A DNA stretch of 7,817 nucleotides from the NCBI GenBank assembly GCA_045106055.1, contig JBGCED010000112.1:1-7817 (forward strand). Direction: 5' to 3'. The notes below the pieces were generated by a model, which worked only from the letters and a program-made list of their open reading frames with translations, was not told the origin of the DNA and ran no database searches. Made by a program: the position numbers and the translations under genes. Positions 1 through 7,017 of this stretch are shown piece by piece. Within the stretch, counting starts at the first letter, position 1. Each line of letters begins with the position of its first letter. Origin of the DNA: JBGCED01 sp045106055 (GTDB lineage Bacteria > Pseudomonadota > Alphaproteobacteria > CBDDJK01).

Positions 1-54
1 TCTTAAAATTGTAAATATAAAAATATTCCCTTGAAAATGATCTTTTCTTTGCTT

Positions 55-83
55 TTGCAATCGCGTGCTTTTAATGATATGTT
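55..83 (+). promoter_or_regulatory. possible sigma-70-type promoter for usp
   Basis: A TTGCAA hexamer (55-60) and a TATGTT hexamer (78-83) are separated by 17 bases, each matching four of six positions of the consensus -35 and -10 boxes. The distance to the GTG start at 133 would leave a leader of about 40 bases. In DNA this AT-rich such matches arise easily by chance, and GATAAT at 90-95 is a competing -10 with no matching -35. This is a weak prediction. Confidence 0.2.
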
Positions 84-118
84 TCTAATGATAATTTTTT
101 GTAAAAGAACGCAGCTTT

Positions 119-124
119 AAAGGA
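119..124 (+). promoter_or_regulatory. ribosome binding site of usp
   Basis: AAAGGA lies 8 bases upstream of the GTG codon at 133 and is a good Shine-Dalgarno match. It supports the GTG start over any downstream in-frame alternative. It is the only strong Shine-Dalgarno sequence I see before a gene in this window. Confidence 0.6.
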
Positions 125-132
125 AAATAATT

Positions 133-963
133 GTGGCAATCAAAACCTTACTTGTGCATTTAACCCCCGAAGCCGACAGCTTAAATCGACTTAATATTGC
201 AGCAAATTTAACGAAATCGCTTGATGGGCATTTGGTCTGTTTATATGTGGCGCATCCTGTTCATTTGCCATCTGGTATCGAGGGACGCGGGGCTAGTCTG
301 TCTTATTTGGCAGAAAGCAAAAAGCTTGCGGTTAAAAAGCAAGATGAAATGCACCAGCAAGTAAAGGATATTTGCGGTCAAAATGATATTTCCTTTGAAT
401 GGGTTTTTGACCATGAAGATCATTTAGAATCGCTGCTTGCGGTGGTGCATCATGTTGATTTAACCATTGTTGGCAGGGTACAATTTAATCATTTGGAAGA
501 TCGCTTGCTGCATAATTTTGTCGAAGAATTAATTATGAAAGCGGGCGGGCCTGTTTTAATGTTGCCCGCAAACATTGAAAGCTTTAGCTTTGATGGGGTT
601 AAAAATATCTTAATTGCTTGGAATTATTCGGCGCAATCCATTCGCGCCATTCGTGATTATATGGAATTTGTCCAAAAAGCAGATAAGGTGCTGCTGGTAG
701 AGGGCGGGATTGATAAGCAATCCGCAAATCTGGACGCGATTGACGCTTATTTGGCGCGCCATGGCGTTTCAAACATTAAAATTTTAAACCATGATATGCA
801 AGGTCACGCAGGGGATGAAATTCTGGAAATTGCCGATCATCATAAGGTGGATGCAATCATCATGGGCGCTTATGGGCATCATGGCATTTTGGATCGCTTG
901 ATTGGCAGCGCGACCAGATGGGTTATATCCCACAGCGATGTCCCCTTATTATTATCGCATTAA
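133..963 (+). CDS. tandem-domain universal stress protein (UspA family)
   Basis: This is a soluble cytoplasmic protein of 276 residues built from two Usp (alpha/beta, HUP-fold) domains, at about residues 1-146 and 153-276. Each begins with the family's hydrophobic first strand (KTLLVHLTP near 4-12; KNILIAWNYS near 157-166). The second domain keeps the full nucleotide-binding signature G-2X-G-9X-G-S: G245, G248, G258 and S259, followed by the typical VISHSDVPLLL ending. The first domain has only GRVQ at 114-117 where the loop should be, so it probably does not bind ATP. Two-domain Usp proteins of this length are known and help cells survive stress or starvation, but the biochemical role is rarely defined, so I give no symbol. 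The GTG start is backed by AAAGGA 8 bases upstream. It is 51 bases ahead of murJ on the same strand. Family assignment is sure; specific function is unknown. Confidence 0.93.
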   Translation: MAIKTLLVHLTPEADSLNRLNIAANLTKSLDGHLVCLYVAHPVHLPSGIEGRGASLSYLAESKKLAVKKQDEMHQQVKDICGQNDISFEWVFDHEDHLESLLAVVHHVDLTIVGRVQFNHLEDRLLHNFVEELIMKAGGPVLMLPANIESFSFDGVKNILIAWNYSAQSIRAIRDYMEFVQKADKVLLVEGGIDKQSANLDAIDAYLARHGVSNIKILNHDMQGHAGDEILEIADHHKVDAIIMGAYGHHGILDRLIGSATRWVISHSDVPLLLSH

Positions 964-999
964 TGGGCTTAAAATCCTTGCGCTTCTTTTAATCCATTA
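961..999 (+). other. imperfect inverted repeat between usp and murJ
   Basis: TAATGGG (961-967) pairs with TCCATTA (993-999, including one G-U pair). After a single bulged C at 968, TTAAAA (969-974) pairs with TTTTAA (987-992), leaving a 12-base loop. This makes a stem of 13 pairs whose left arm starts at the usp stop codon. The stem is AT-rich and has no following T-run, so it does not look like a classical intrinsic terminator. It could slow transcription, stabilise the 3' end of usp RNA, or tune read-through into murJ. It could also be chance in AT-rich DNA. Confidence 0.35.
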
Positions 1000-1014
1000 C
1001 ATCCCGTCCATTGC

Positions 1015-2580
1015 ATGAATAAAATCATTAAATCGGCAGGTATTTTTGCCTTTTGGACTTTAATGTCCAGAATTCTAGGCTTTGCCCGCGATATTTTACT
1101 TGCCAATATCCTTGGCGCAACCCCGCTTGCTGAAGCTTTTATGGTTGCCTTTCGCTTGCCAAATCTTTTTAGGCGGTTATTTGCAGATGGCGCGCTGCTT
1201 GCTGCGATTGTGCCTGTTTATAACCGTGTGCGCCATGAACAAGGCGCGCAAATGGCGCGGCAATTTTCAGGGGTTTTATTTGGCTGGCTGCTGATTTTAT
1301 GCGTTATGTTTTCAAGCATATTGATGCTATTCATGCCGCAAGTCGTGCTGGGGCTAGCCCCTGGCTTTGCGGATCGCCCCGAATTGCTTAAAACCACCGC
1401 CATGCTTGCCTTATTTTCCTTTCCCTATTTGGGATTTATGGTGCTGTCATCCTTTCAAGGCGGCATTTTAAACGCAAATGGCAAATTTTGGGCAGCTGCT
1501 GCTGCGCCCATCTTGCTAAATGTGATGATGATTGGGGCGTTATTACTAAGCGAATGGCAGCCTGAATTGCTAGAAAGCATGGGGCTTAGCACCGCAAAAT
1601 TATTGGTGATTGCGATCAGCCTTGCAGGCTTTTTACAGCTGATGAGCTTAACCATTGCTTGCGCCAATCAAGGGCTGATTGATTATTGCCAGCTTCCAAG
1701 ATTAAGCCCCGAAGTAAAGCAATTTTATAAATTAATGCTGCCTGGCATTATCGGGATGGGCGTTTTACAAATTAATATGGTGATTGCAACCCAAATTGCT
1801 TCAACCTTGGATCAAGGCGCAATCGCCTATCTTTATTACGCCGATCGCCTTAGCCAGCTGCCGATTGGTTTAATTGGGGTTGCACTTGGCACGGCGCTGT
1901 TGCCAAAGCTTGGCAAGGCATTATTGAATAAGGATCAAGCCGCGCAAGATTATAATTTCAGCCGCGCGCTTGAAACGGGCATTATTCTATCCTTCCCCGC
2001 CATGATTGGCTTGATGATTTTGGCATCCCCCATCATCAATGCCTTGTTTTTGCATGGCGCATTTACCAAAGCTGACGCAGCGCAAACCCAAAATGTTACA
2101 ATGATGATGGCATTATCTGTGCCGCCCGCGATCATCATCAAAATCTGCGCCAGTGTATTTTTTGCCCATGAAGACACAAAAACGCCGATGCGGCTTGCGA
2201 TGCTGGCGGTTGCGCTTAACATTCCCCTTGCCATGCTGCTTGGGCAATTTTACGGTGCGGCAGGCATTGCCTTATCTTCATCCTTGGTTGCATGGCTTAG
2301 CCTATGCCTATATGGGTTTTTATTAAAACGCCGCCGCTGGATCTTTGTTGATCAGGCATTAAGGCAAAAACTTGCTGGAATTTTAATTGCAAATATCGCG
2401 ATGGCAGCTGGATTATGGGGGTTATCATGGCTGGTAAAGGATATTATGCTTCCCAATATCGGGCAAATGATCATGCTTGCCGTTTTTATTTTACTTGCGC
2501 TCAAGCTTTATTTTGGCTTGCTTATTTCATTGAAAGTGATCAACTGGTCTGATGCGCTTAGCCTTATCAAACGCCGATAA
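1015..2580 (+). CDS. murJ: lipid II flippase MurJ (MviN family)
   Basis: MurJ moves lipid-linked peptidoglycan precursor (lipid II) from the inner to the outer face of the cytoplasmic membrane. The 521-residue length and almost continuous hydrophobic segments fit the 14-helix MOP-superfamily fold. The N-terminus carries the family signature, SRILGFARD at 18-26 and FRLPNLFRRLFADGA at 46-60, and YYADRLSQLP at 274-283 matches the conserved loop of helix 8. By alignment with the E. coli protein from memory, the essential cavity arginines R18, R24, R52 and R270 correspond to R19, R25, R53 and R278 here, while D39 corresponds to E40, a conservative change. The ATG start fits family N-termini, which begin just before the first helix, but no Shine-Dalgarno sequence precedes it. 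The 3' end overlaps mutY by 29 bases, so the two are probably co-transcribed with usp upstream. Confidence 0.96.
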   Translation: MNKIIKSAGIFAFWTLMSRILGFARDILLANILGATPLAEAFMVAFRLPNLFRRLFADGALLAAIVPVYNRVRHEQGAQMARQFSGVLFGWLLILCVMFSSILMLFMPQVVLGLAPGFADRPELLKTTAMLALFSFPYLGFMVLSSFQGGILNANGKFWAAAAAPILLNVMMIGALLLSEWQPELLESMGLSTAKLLVIAISLAGFLQLMSLTIACANQGLIDYCQLPRLSPEVKQFYKLMLPGIIGMGVLQINMVIATQIASTLDQGAIAYLYYADRLSQLPIGLIGVALGTALLPKLGKALLNKDQAAQDYNFSRALETGIILSFPAMIGLMILASPIINALFLHGAFTKADAAQTQNVTMMMALSVPPAIIIKICASVFFAHEDTKTPMRLAMLAVALNIPLAMLLGQFYGAAGIALSSSLVAWLSLCLYGFLLKRRRWIFVDQALRQKLAGILIANIAMAAGLWGLSWLVKDIMLPNIGQMIMLAVFILLALKLYFGLLISLKVINWSDALSLIKRR

Positions 2581-3664
2581 TATCCAGCATTTCCAATCCC
2601 ATCTGCTGCATTGGTATGATGAAAAGGGGCGTGTTTTGCCGTGGCGCGCCGCAAAAGACGCGCTGCCAAATCCCTATCATGTGTTTTTATCTGAATTTAT
2701 GTTGCAACAAACCCAAGTCGCAACCGTTATTCCCTATTTTCATGCTTTTATTCAAAAATGGCCCGATTTTGAACGCTTTGCCGCTGCGCCGCTGGATGAA
2801 GTGATGGCGCACTGGGCAGGGCTTGGCTATTATGCGCGGGCGCGCAATATGGCGCGGGCTGCTGATTTGGTGGTCAAAGATCATCAAGGCAAGCTTCCAA
2901 CATCGCTGGATGCGCTTAAAGCCTTACCAGGGATTGGCGATTATACGGCTGCGGCGATTGCTGCGATTGCCTATGACCAGCCCGCAGCCGTCATTGACGG
3001 TAATATTGCACGGATCATCACCCGCCTTTATAATGATCACGCTTTGCTTGAAGAAAATACGCAGGCGATCAAAGCCCGCGCCCAAGCCTTAACCCCTGAT
3101 GCGCGCGCGGGCGATTATGCACAAGCCATGATGGATTTGGGGGCGATGATTTGCAAACCAAAAAATCCTTTATGCGGGGAATGTCCTGTGCAGATAAACT
3201 GTTTGGCATATCAGCATCAAACCCAAGCAAGCCTGCCCAAGCGCAAGACAAAACCGCCCAAACCCCATCGGCTGGGGGTTGGATTTGGTTATTTAAAGCA
3301 TGGGCAGATTTGGCTTGATAAACGCCCGAAAACGGGGTTGCTGGGCGGCACTTATGGGCTTCCAACGACCAAATGGATTGAATGCGCGCCTCAAGATAAG
3401 CATAAAATTCTATCGCAGCAGCAACGCATCCAGCTTTATACAAAGCTTGGCATTGATCAGGCAAGCAGCATCGGCAATTATCATTATTGCGGAATTGTTA
3501 CCCATATTTTTACCCATTTTTCCTTAACATTACATCTTTATCGAATCGAAATTGAAAAATCGCCTTTTGAAAGTGAAACGGGCGGGTTTTATGATCAAGA
3601 TCACCGCAAGCAGCTTGGCATTTCAACCTTAATGCAAAAAGCCATCACCCTGCTTTTACGCTGA
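2552..3664 (+). CDS. mutY: A/G-specific adenine DNA glycosylase MutY
   Basis: MutY removes adenine mispaired with 8-oxoguanine (or G), preventing G:C to T:A mutations after oxidative damage. All landmarks are present in 370 residues. LPWR is at 29-32, and SEFMLQQTQV at 47-56 contains the catalytic glutamate E48. The helix-hairpin-helix LPGIGDYTAAAI spans 125-136, and VIDGNIARI at 147-155 carries the catalytic aspartate D149. The 4Fe-4S cluster has the exact C-X6-C-X2-C-X5-C spacing (C201, C208, C211, C217). After a basic, proline-rich linker (about 225-240) comes the Nudix-like C-terminal domain that recognises 8-oxoguanine, with GLLGGTYGLP at 262-271 and VTHIFTHFSL at 316-325. The ATG at 2552 is the only reasonable start: no other ATG, GTG or TTG lies in frame before the conserved region. 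It lies inside murJ, suggesting translational coupling. The stop overlaps the end of convergent nagZ. Confidence 0.97.
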   Translation: MRLALSNADNIQHFQSHLLHWYDEKGRVLPWRAAKDALPNPYHVFLSEFMLQQTQVATVIPYFHAFIQKWPDFERFAAAPLDEVMAHWAGLGYYARARNMARAADLVVKDHQGKLPTSLDALKALPGIGDYTAAAIAAIAYDQPAAVIDGNIARIITRLYNDHALLEENTQAIKARAQALTPDARAGDYAQAMMDLGAMICKPKNPLCGECPVQINCLAYQHQTQASLPKRKTKPPKPHRLGVGFGYLKHGQIWLDKRPKTGLLGGTYGLPTTKWIECAPQDKHKILSQQQRIQLYTKLGIDQASSIGNYHYCGIVTHIFTHFSLTLHLYRIEIEKSPFESETGGFYDQDHRKQLGISTLMQKAITLLLR

Positions 3665-4576
3665 TAGAATGGTTAAAATAGCTGTCATTTCTTGTATATC
3701 TCCATTGCAATGCAGCACCAAATCGCAGCCCGCCTCAAGTGCTTTTAGCGCAATATCGCTTGCAGAAAGATTGGCAGATAAAGCCTTCATACAAATATCA
3801 TCGCTGATCAACATGCCCTTATACCCAATATGCCCGCGAATGATCGTTTCAATCCCTGTTTTTGATAGGGTAATGGGCTGATCAGCATCAATTGCTGTTA
3901 ATAGCACATGTGCGCTCATCGCATGAAACGCATGGTGATTCTTGAATTTTTGAGTGATTTGCTTGAAAATCTCAAAATCTTCTGCTGCCAAATCATCAAA
4001 ACTTGCATCAATGATGGGCAAATCAAAATGTGAATCTTGTAATGCGCGGCCATGGCCTGGAATATGCTTGATTACAGGGGTAATGCCCGCGTCCAAATGC
4101 GCCTGCATCACACAGCTTGCTAGGGGAAGAATTTGTTGCCAATCTTGCCCATAAGCGCGATCACCCACAATATCGCTTGCCCCCTCAACCGCAATATCCA
4201 GCACAGGCGTGCAGTTTACGGTGATGCCATGTTCTTTCAGTAATTTTGCCATTTGATAATTGCTGTCATAGCAAGCATTAAGCGCAGAATCTGGGGCTTG
4301 ATCATAAAGCGATGCAAATTCACCCGCCGCCTGCCAATCTGGAAATAAGGGGGGGCGCATGCGCTGCACCCTGCCCCCTTCTTGATCAATCAAAATCATC
4401 GGCGGCTGATCTGGGGCAAGTTTTACAAGCGAATCCACCAGCATTTTTAATTGCGCCGAACTTTCAATATTGCGCGCAAATAAAATATAGCCTGCGGGCG
4501 GATGGTTTTGAAATAAATCCCGTTCATGCGGGTTAAGCGCCGTGCCTTCAATGCCAAAAATAACAGGATAGATCAT
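3656..4576 (-). CDS. nagZ: beta-N-acetylhexosaminidase NagZ (glycoside hydrolase family 3)
   Basis: NagZ is a cytoplasmic enzyme that cleaves N-acetylglucosamine from anhydro-muropeptides during peptidoglycan recycling; in many Gram-negative bacteria its products influence AmpC beta-lactamase induction. The 306-residue protein is a single GH3 TIM-barrel domain, slightly shorter than the usual 330-340. Signatures are clear: LIDQEGGRVQRMRPP at 62-76, the mobile catalytic loop KHIPGHGRA at 170-178 with H175 as the expected acid/base, and ISDDICMKAL at 257-266 with D259 as the expected nucleophile. There is no signal peptide, as expected. The ATG start sits directly before the first strand (YPVIFGIEGTAL); I see no good Shine-Dalgarno sequence. 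The gene is alone on its strand, converging on mutY and diverging from the lpt operon, whereas alphaproteobacterial nagZ is often found beside scpA/scpB. Secreted GH3 glucosidases are excluded by the short length and the KH-PGHG loop. Confidence 0.96.
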   Translation of the reverse strand: MIYPVIFGIEGTALNPHERDLFQNHPPAGYILFARNIESSAQLKMLVDSLVKLAPDQPPMILIDQEGGRVQRMRPPLFPDWQAAGEFASLYDQAPDSALNACYDSNYQMAKLLKEHGITVNCTPVLDIAVEGASDIVGDRAYGQDWQQILPLASCVMQAHLDAGITPVIKHIPGHGRALQDSHFDLPIIDASFDDLAAEDFEIFKQITQKFKNHHAFHAMSAHVLLTAIDADQPITLSKTGIETIIRGHIGYKGMLISDDICMKALSANLSASDIALKALEAGCDLVLHCNGDIQEMTAILTILSA

Positions 4577-4618
4577 CTGCGTTTCAATAAATCAATTTAG
4601 GTTTTGTTTGGCGTTTAT

Positions 4619-4648
4619 TTGAATGAAATTCAGTAATTGGCGTATAAG
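4619..4648 (+). promoter_or_regulatory. possible promoter for the lptF-lptG-lptD operon
   Basis: TTGAAT (4619-4624, four of six -35 matches) and TATAAG (4643-4648, five of six -10 matches) are 18 bases apart. A start near 4655 would give a leader of about 120 bases to the lptF ATG. A second TATAAG at 4687-4692 has no recognisable -35 box. The AT-richness makes chance matches likely, so this is a weak prediction. Confidence 0.25.
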
Positions 4649-4750
4649 TCTTTAAAAAAATGCGTGCTTTATTTGTGATTATTTACTATAAGCAAAGATG
4701 AGAGAGCTTTACAATCTAAAAAATTAAAAAACAAACCGCTTTATTGGGCG

Positions 4751-4776
4751 GTGTTTATTTGGCGTGTTTATTTGGC
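4751..4776 (+). repeat. 13-base perfect tandem duplication at the lptF start
   Basis: GTGTTTATTTGGC occurs twice back to back (4751-4763 and 4764-4776), directly before the paired ATG codons at 4778 and 4781. A decayed copy, GCTTTATTGGGC, abuts it at 4738-4749, and GGCGTTTATTTG recurs at 4610-4621. The unit length is not a multiple of three. Gain or loss of a copy would therefore alter only the leader if translation starts at 4778 or 4781, but would shift the frame of any protein starting at the GTG of 4751. Confidence 0.7.
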
Positions 4777-4777
4777 G

Positions 4778-5911
4778 ATGATGTCACAAATCAACCAATA
4801 TATCTTCAAGCAAACCTTGTGGGCGACCTTAATGGTTGCGCTGGTGCTATGCGTGACGGTTGCGCTGGTGCAATCGGTGCGTTTGGTTGATTTAATTGTC
4901 AATCATGGTCTGTCACTTGCCAATTTTGGATGGCTGCTATTATTGATGATGCCGCGATTATTGTCTTATTGTTTGCCCATTACCATTTTTGTGGGCATTT
5001 ACAGCTGTTATCGCCGTTTAACGGCTGAAAGTGAACTTACCGTTATGCGCGCGATTGGCTTTTCTGATGGCAAATTGCAAATGGCGGGCTATTTAACCGC
5101 GATTGTGATTATGATTTTTTGCTTTGGGTTGAATCTATTTCTTACGCCCATTTCCTATTCAACGATGCGCGATGAAGTATTTAAGCATAAATCACAATGG
5201 AGCCTTGCCTTGGTCAAAGAAGGGAAATTTACCAATTTAGGCAATGATATCACCCTTTATGTGCGCGAACGCGATGGCGATAATTTAATTGATCTTATGT
5301 ATGATAATCGCAGCGATCCAAATGCGCCCTTTAGCATTTTTGCCAAATTTGGGCAGCTGGTGGATGATGGCAGTCAGCCTTCTATTGTCATTCAATCGGG
5401 GGTGCGTCAATCGGTTGAAAATGGCATTATGCGCTTTATCAGCTTTGATCGCACCATTTTGGAAATTGCGGGCGATACCCCGCTTTCGCGTTCCAACATA
5501 AAATCAACCGAAGAGCTTTTTATCGATGAATTATTATTTCCTGACGAAGAAAGCCTAAGCCATCCTGATCATGCACGCGAATATAAAGCCCAAGCCCATA
5601 AATTATTAAGCCAGCCCTTATTAATCCTTGCCTTGACGGCAACCGCCTTTGCCCTGTTATTTAACATCCCCTTTTCAAGGCGCACCACGATTAAACCCAC
5701 CTTGATTGCAAGCCTGATCGCCGCTGGGTTAATCATTGCGCATATTCTTGCGGGCATCATTGCTGCCAAAAATGCTGCGTTTAATCCGCTTCAATATATG
5801 CTGCCCTTATCATCCTTTGCCATTGCAAGCTATTTTGCGCTGCGCCCCAAATATTGGGCAAATGCTAAAAAAGACCGCCCGCTCCCCCTAAACCAGCAGG
5901 CTTACCCATGA
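4778..5911 (+). CDS. lptF: LPS export ABC transporter permease LptF
   Basis: LptF pairs with LptG and the ATPase LptB to pull LPS out of the inner membrane and pass it to the LptC-LptA bridge. Counting from 4778 (377 residues), three helices (about 15-33, 51-77, 103-125) precede a periplasmic beta-jellyroll domain (about 126-276), and three more follow (277-296, 307-329, 337-355), the standard YjgP/YjgQ plan. AESELTVMRAIGFS at 83-96 is the coupling helix that docks LptB. A longer reading from the GTG at 4751 adds nine residues (MFIWRVYLA), but these are encoded by a tandem repeat and do not resemble family N-termini. ATG 4778 or the adjacent ATG 4781 is preferred; neither has a good Shine-Dalgarno sequence. 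The stop overlaps the lptG start as ATGA. LptF is assigned over LptG by its first place in the conserved lptF-lptG-lptD order and by the motif. Confidence 0.93.
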   Translation: MMSQINQYIFKQTLWATLMVALVLCVTVALVQSVRLVDLIVNHGLSLANFGWLLLLMMPRLLSYCLPITIFVGIYSCYRRLTAESELTVMRAIGFSDGKLQMAGYLTAIVIMIFCFGLNLFLTPISYSTMRDEVFKHKSQWSLALVKEGKFTNLGNDITLYVRERDGDNLIDLMYDNRSDPNAPFSIFAKFGQLVDDGSQPSIVIQSGVRQSVENGIMRFISFDRTILEIAGDTPLSRSNIKSTEELFIDELLFPDEESLSHPDHAREYKAQAHKLLSQPLLILALTATAFALLFNIPFSRRTTIKPTLIASLIAAGLIIAHILAGIIAAKNAAFNPLQYMLPLSSFAIASYFALRPKYWANAKKDRPLPLNQQAYP

Positions 5912-7011
5912 TTTTGCAAACACAGCCCCTGTTATTGATGCGCTATATTGGCAAGCATTATTTTGTGCATATTGCTGGGATCGGCATTGGCTTAATTGTC
6001 ATTGCAGGGCTGTTTGATATGGTTGAATTATTCAGACGCAGCACCGGAAAAGAAGGGATAACCCCTGCCACTGTGATTTTAATGACTGCGCTAAAACTGC
6101 CCGTTTTAATCCAGCAATTACTGCCCTTCATCATTTTATTTAGCGGCTTAATCAGCTTTTCAAAATTAACAAAAGCGCGTGAATTTATCATTGCAAGGTC
6201 GGTTGGCATTTCCGTATGGCAAATTTTGCTGTTTCCATTCATCATCAGCCTAGCCGTTGGCGTGATTTTAATAAGCGCTTTTAATCCGATTGCCGCCAAA
6301 ATGTATCAACAATATGAAACGCTGGATTCAAAGCTGCTTTCTTTAAAAAAATCAACCATTGAAGTATCGGCAACGGGCATTTGGCTGCGCGATCAAGTGC
6401 AAGATCAAAGCTTTATCTTAAATGCTGCCGCCGTTGGGAATGATCAAAATCATTTGAAAAATACGGTTTTTTATATTTTTGATGAAAATGGCGATTTCAA
6501 ACACAGGCTGGATGCATCTGAAGCGCGCTTGATTGATAATGCTTGGCTGCTGAAGCAAGCAAGCCTAAGCCAGCCTGGGAACGCGCCGCAGCAGCTGATC
6601 AATGTGCGCGTTCCAAGCAATTTAACCGCCAAAACGATTGAACAAAATTTCACATCGGATGAATCAATGTCCTTTTGGGATTTGCCTGATTATATCAATC
6701 AATTGACAAAAGCGGGTTTTAATACGGTCATTTATCAGTTAAAATGGCATAGCCTGTTATCAACGCCGCTTTTATTGGGGGCGATGGTACTGATTGCTGC
6801 TATTTTTACGCTGCGTTCTTCGCGCACCCAAAAATTATCATTAATTTTATTGGGGGGATTATTTACGGGATTTGCCTTTTTTCTAGCAACCCATATCCTA
6901 AATGCGCTTGGACTTAGCCAAAAAATCCCTGTAATTTTGGCGGGCTGGTTGCCTGCGATTATTGCGCTTGCAATCGCCATTAGTATGCTGATTCATCTGG
7001 AAGATGGATAG
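5908..7011 (+). CDS. lptG: LPS export ABC transporter permease LptG
   Basis: This is the second membrane subunit of the inner-membrane LPS extractor LptB2FG. The 367 residues again show three helices (about 20-40, 60-84, 103-125), a periplasmic jellyroll domain (about 128-278) and three helices (about 281-301, 310-333, 341-362). KAREFIIARSVGIS at 89-102 is the coupling helix facing LptB. The segment SFWDLPDYINQLTKAG (255-270) followed by YQLKWHSLLSTPLLLGAM (276-293) is characteristic of alphaproteobacterial LptG, as I recall the family. The ATG at 5908 overlaps the lptF stop as ATGA, which supports translational coupling. The in-frame ATG at 5938 (MRYIGKHYF) fits typical LptG N-termini better and is a possible alternative start. 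lptD follows after 6 bases, so all three genes should form one operon. Confidence 0.94.
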   Translation: MILQTQPLLLMRYIGKHYFVHIAGIGIGLIVIAGLFDMVELFRRSTGKEGITPATVILMTALKLPVLIQQLLPFIILFSGLISFSKLTKAREFIIARSVGISVWQILLFPFIISLAVGVILISAFNPIAAKMYQQYETLDSKLLSLKKSTIEVSATGIWLRDQVQDQSFILNAAAVGNDQNHLKNTVFYIFDENGDFKHRLDASEARLIDNAWLLKQASLSQPGNAPQQLINVRVPSNLTAKTIEQNFTSDESMSFWDLPDYINQLTKAGFNTVIYQLKWHSLLSTPLLLGAMVLIAAIFTLRSSRTQKLSLILLGGLFTGFAFFLATHILNALGLSQKIPVILAGWLPAIIALAIAISMLIHLEDG

Positions 7012-7017
7012 AAATAA

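Larger units (their letters stand above)
1..132. other. AT-rich leader upstream of usp, no gene seen
   Basis: This non-coding stretch is strongly AT-rich and contains no convincing open reading frame, tRNA or hairpin followed by a T-run. It most likely holds the promoter and 5' leader of the downstream universal stress gene. The 8-mer TAATGATA occurs twice, at 72-79 and 86-93, with a 14-base period. I found no clear FNR, CRP or other familiar operator palindrome. The upstream gene lies outside the window, so its strand and any terminator cannot be judged. Confidence 0.6.
4577..4777. other. AT-rich divergent intergenic region between nagZ and lptF
   Basis: About 200 bases separate the divergent nagZ and lptF genes. 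I see no small gene, tRNA or intrinsic terminator. The frame leading into lptF is closed by a TGA at 4676-4678, so the lptF start must lie after it. The region should hold the promoters of both transcription units. One candidate for lptF is listed separately; none on the nagZ strand is convincing. A short palindrome, TGAAT-gaa-ATTCA, lies at 4620-4632 and overlaps the candidate -35 box. The last 40 bases contain a tandem repeat. Confidence 0.6.

Noticed and set aside
3069..3464. Open frame of 131 codons on the - strand opposite mutY
   Set aside because: It lies fully antisense to the linker and C-terminal domain of a well-supported mutY, matches no family I recognise, and is explained as a shadow of mutY codon use.
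4751..4777. GTG at 4751 as the true lptF start, giving 386 residues
   Set aside because: The nine added residues are encoded by a tandem repeat and do not resemble LptF N-termini; two ATG codons follow at once. Not fully excluded, so it is noted in the lptF entry.
4577..4777. Possible small gene, small RNA or riboswitch between nagZ and lptF
   Set aside because: I found no coding frame with a family match, no strong stem set and no terminator-like T-run; the region reads as an AT-rich divergent promoter region.
5958..6299. Open frame of 113 codons on the - strand opposite lptG
   Set aside because: It is antisense to the N-terminal helices of lptG; its hydrophobic, Met/Ile-rich composition is a by-product of the opposite strand.
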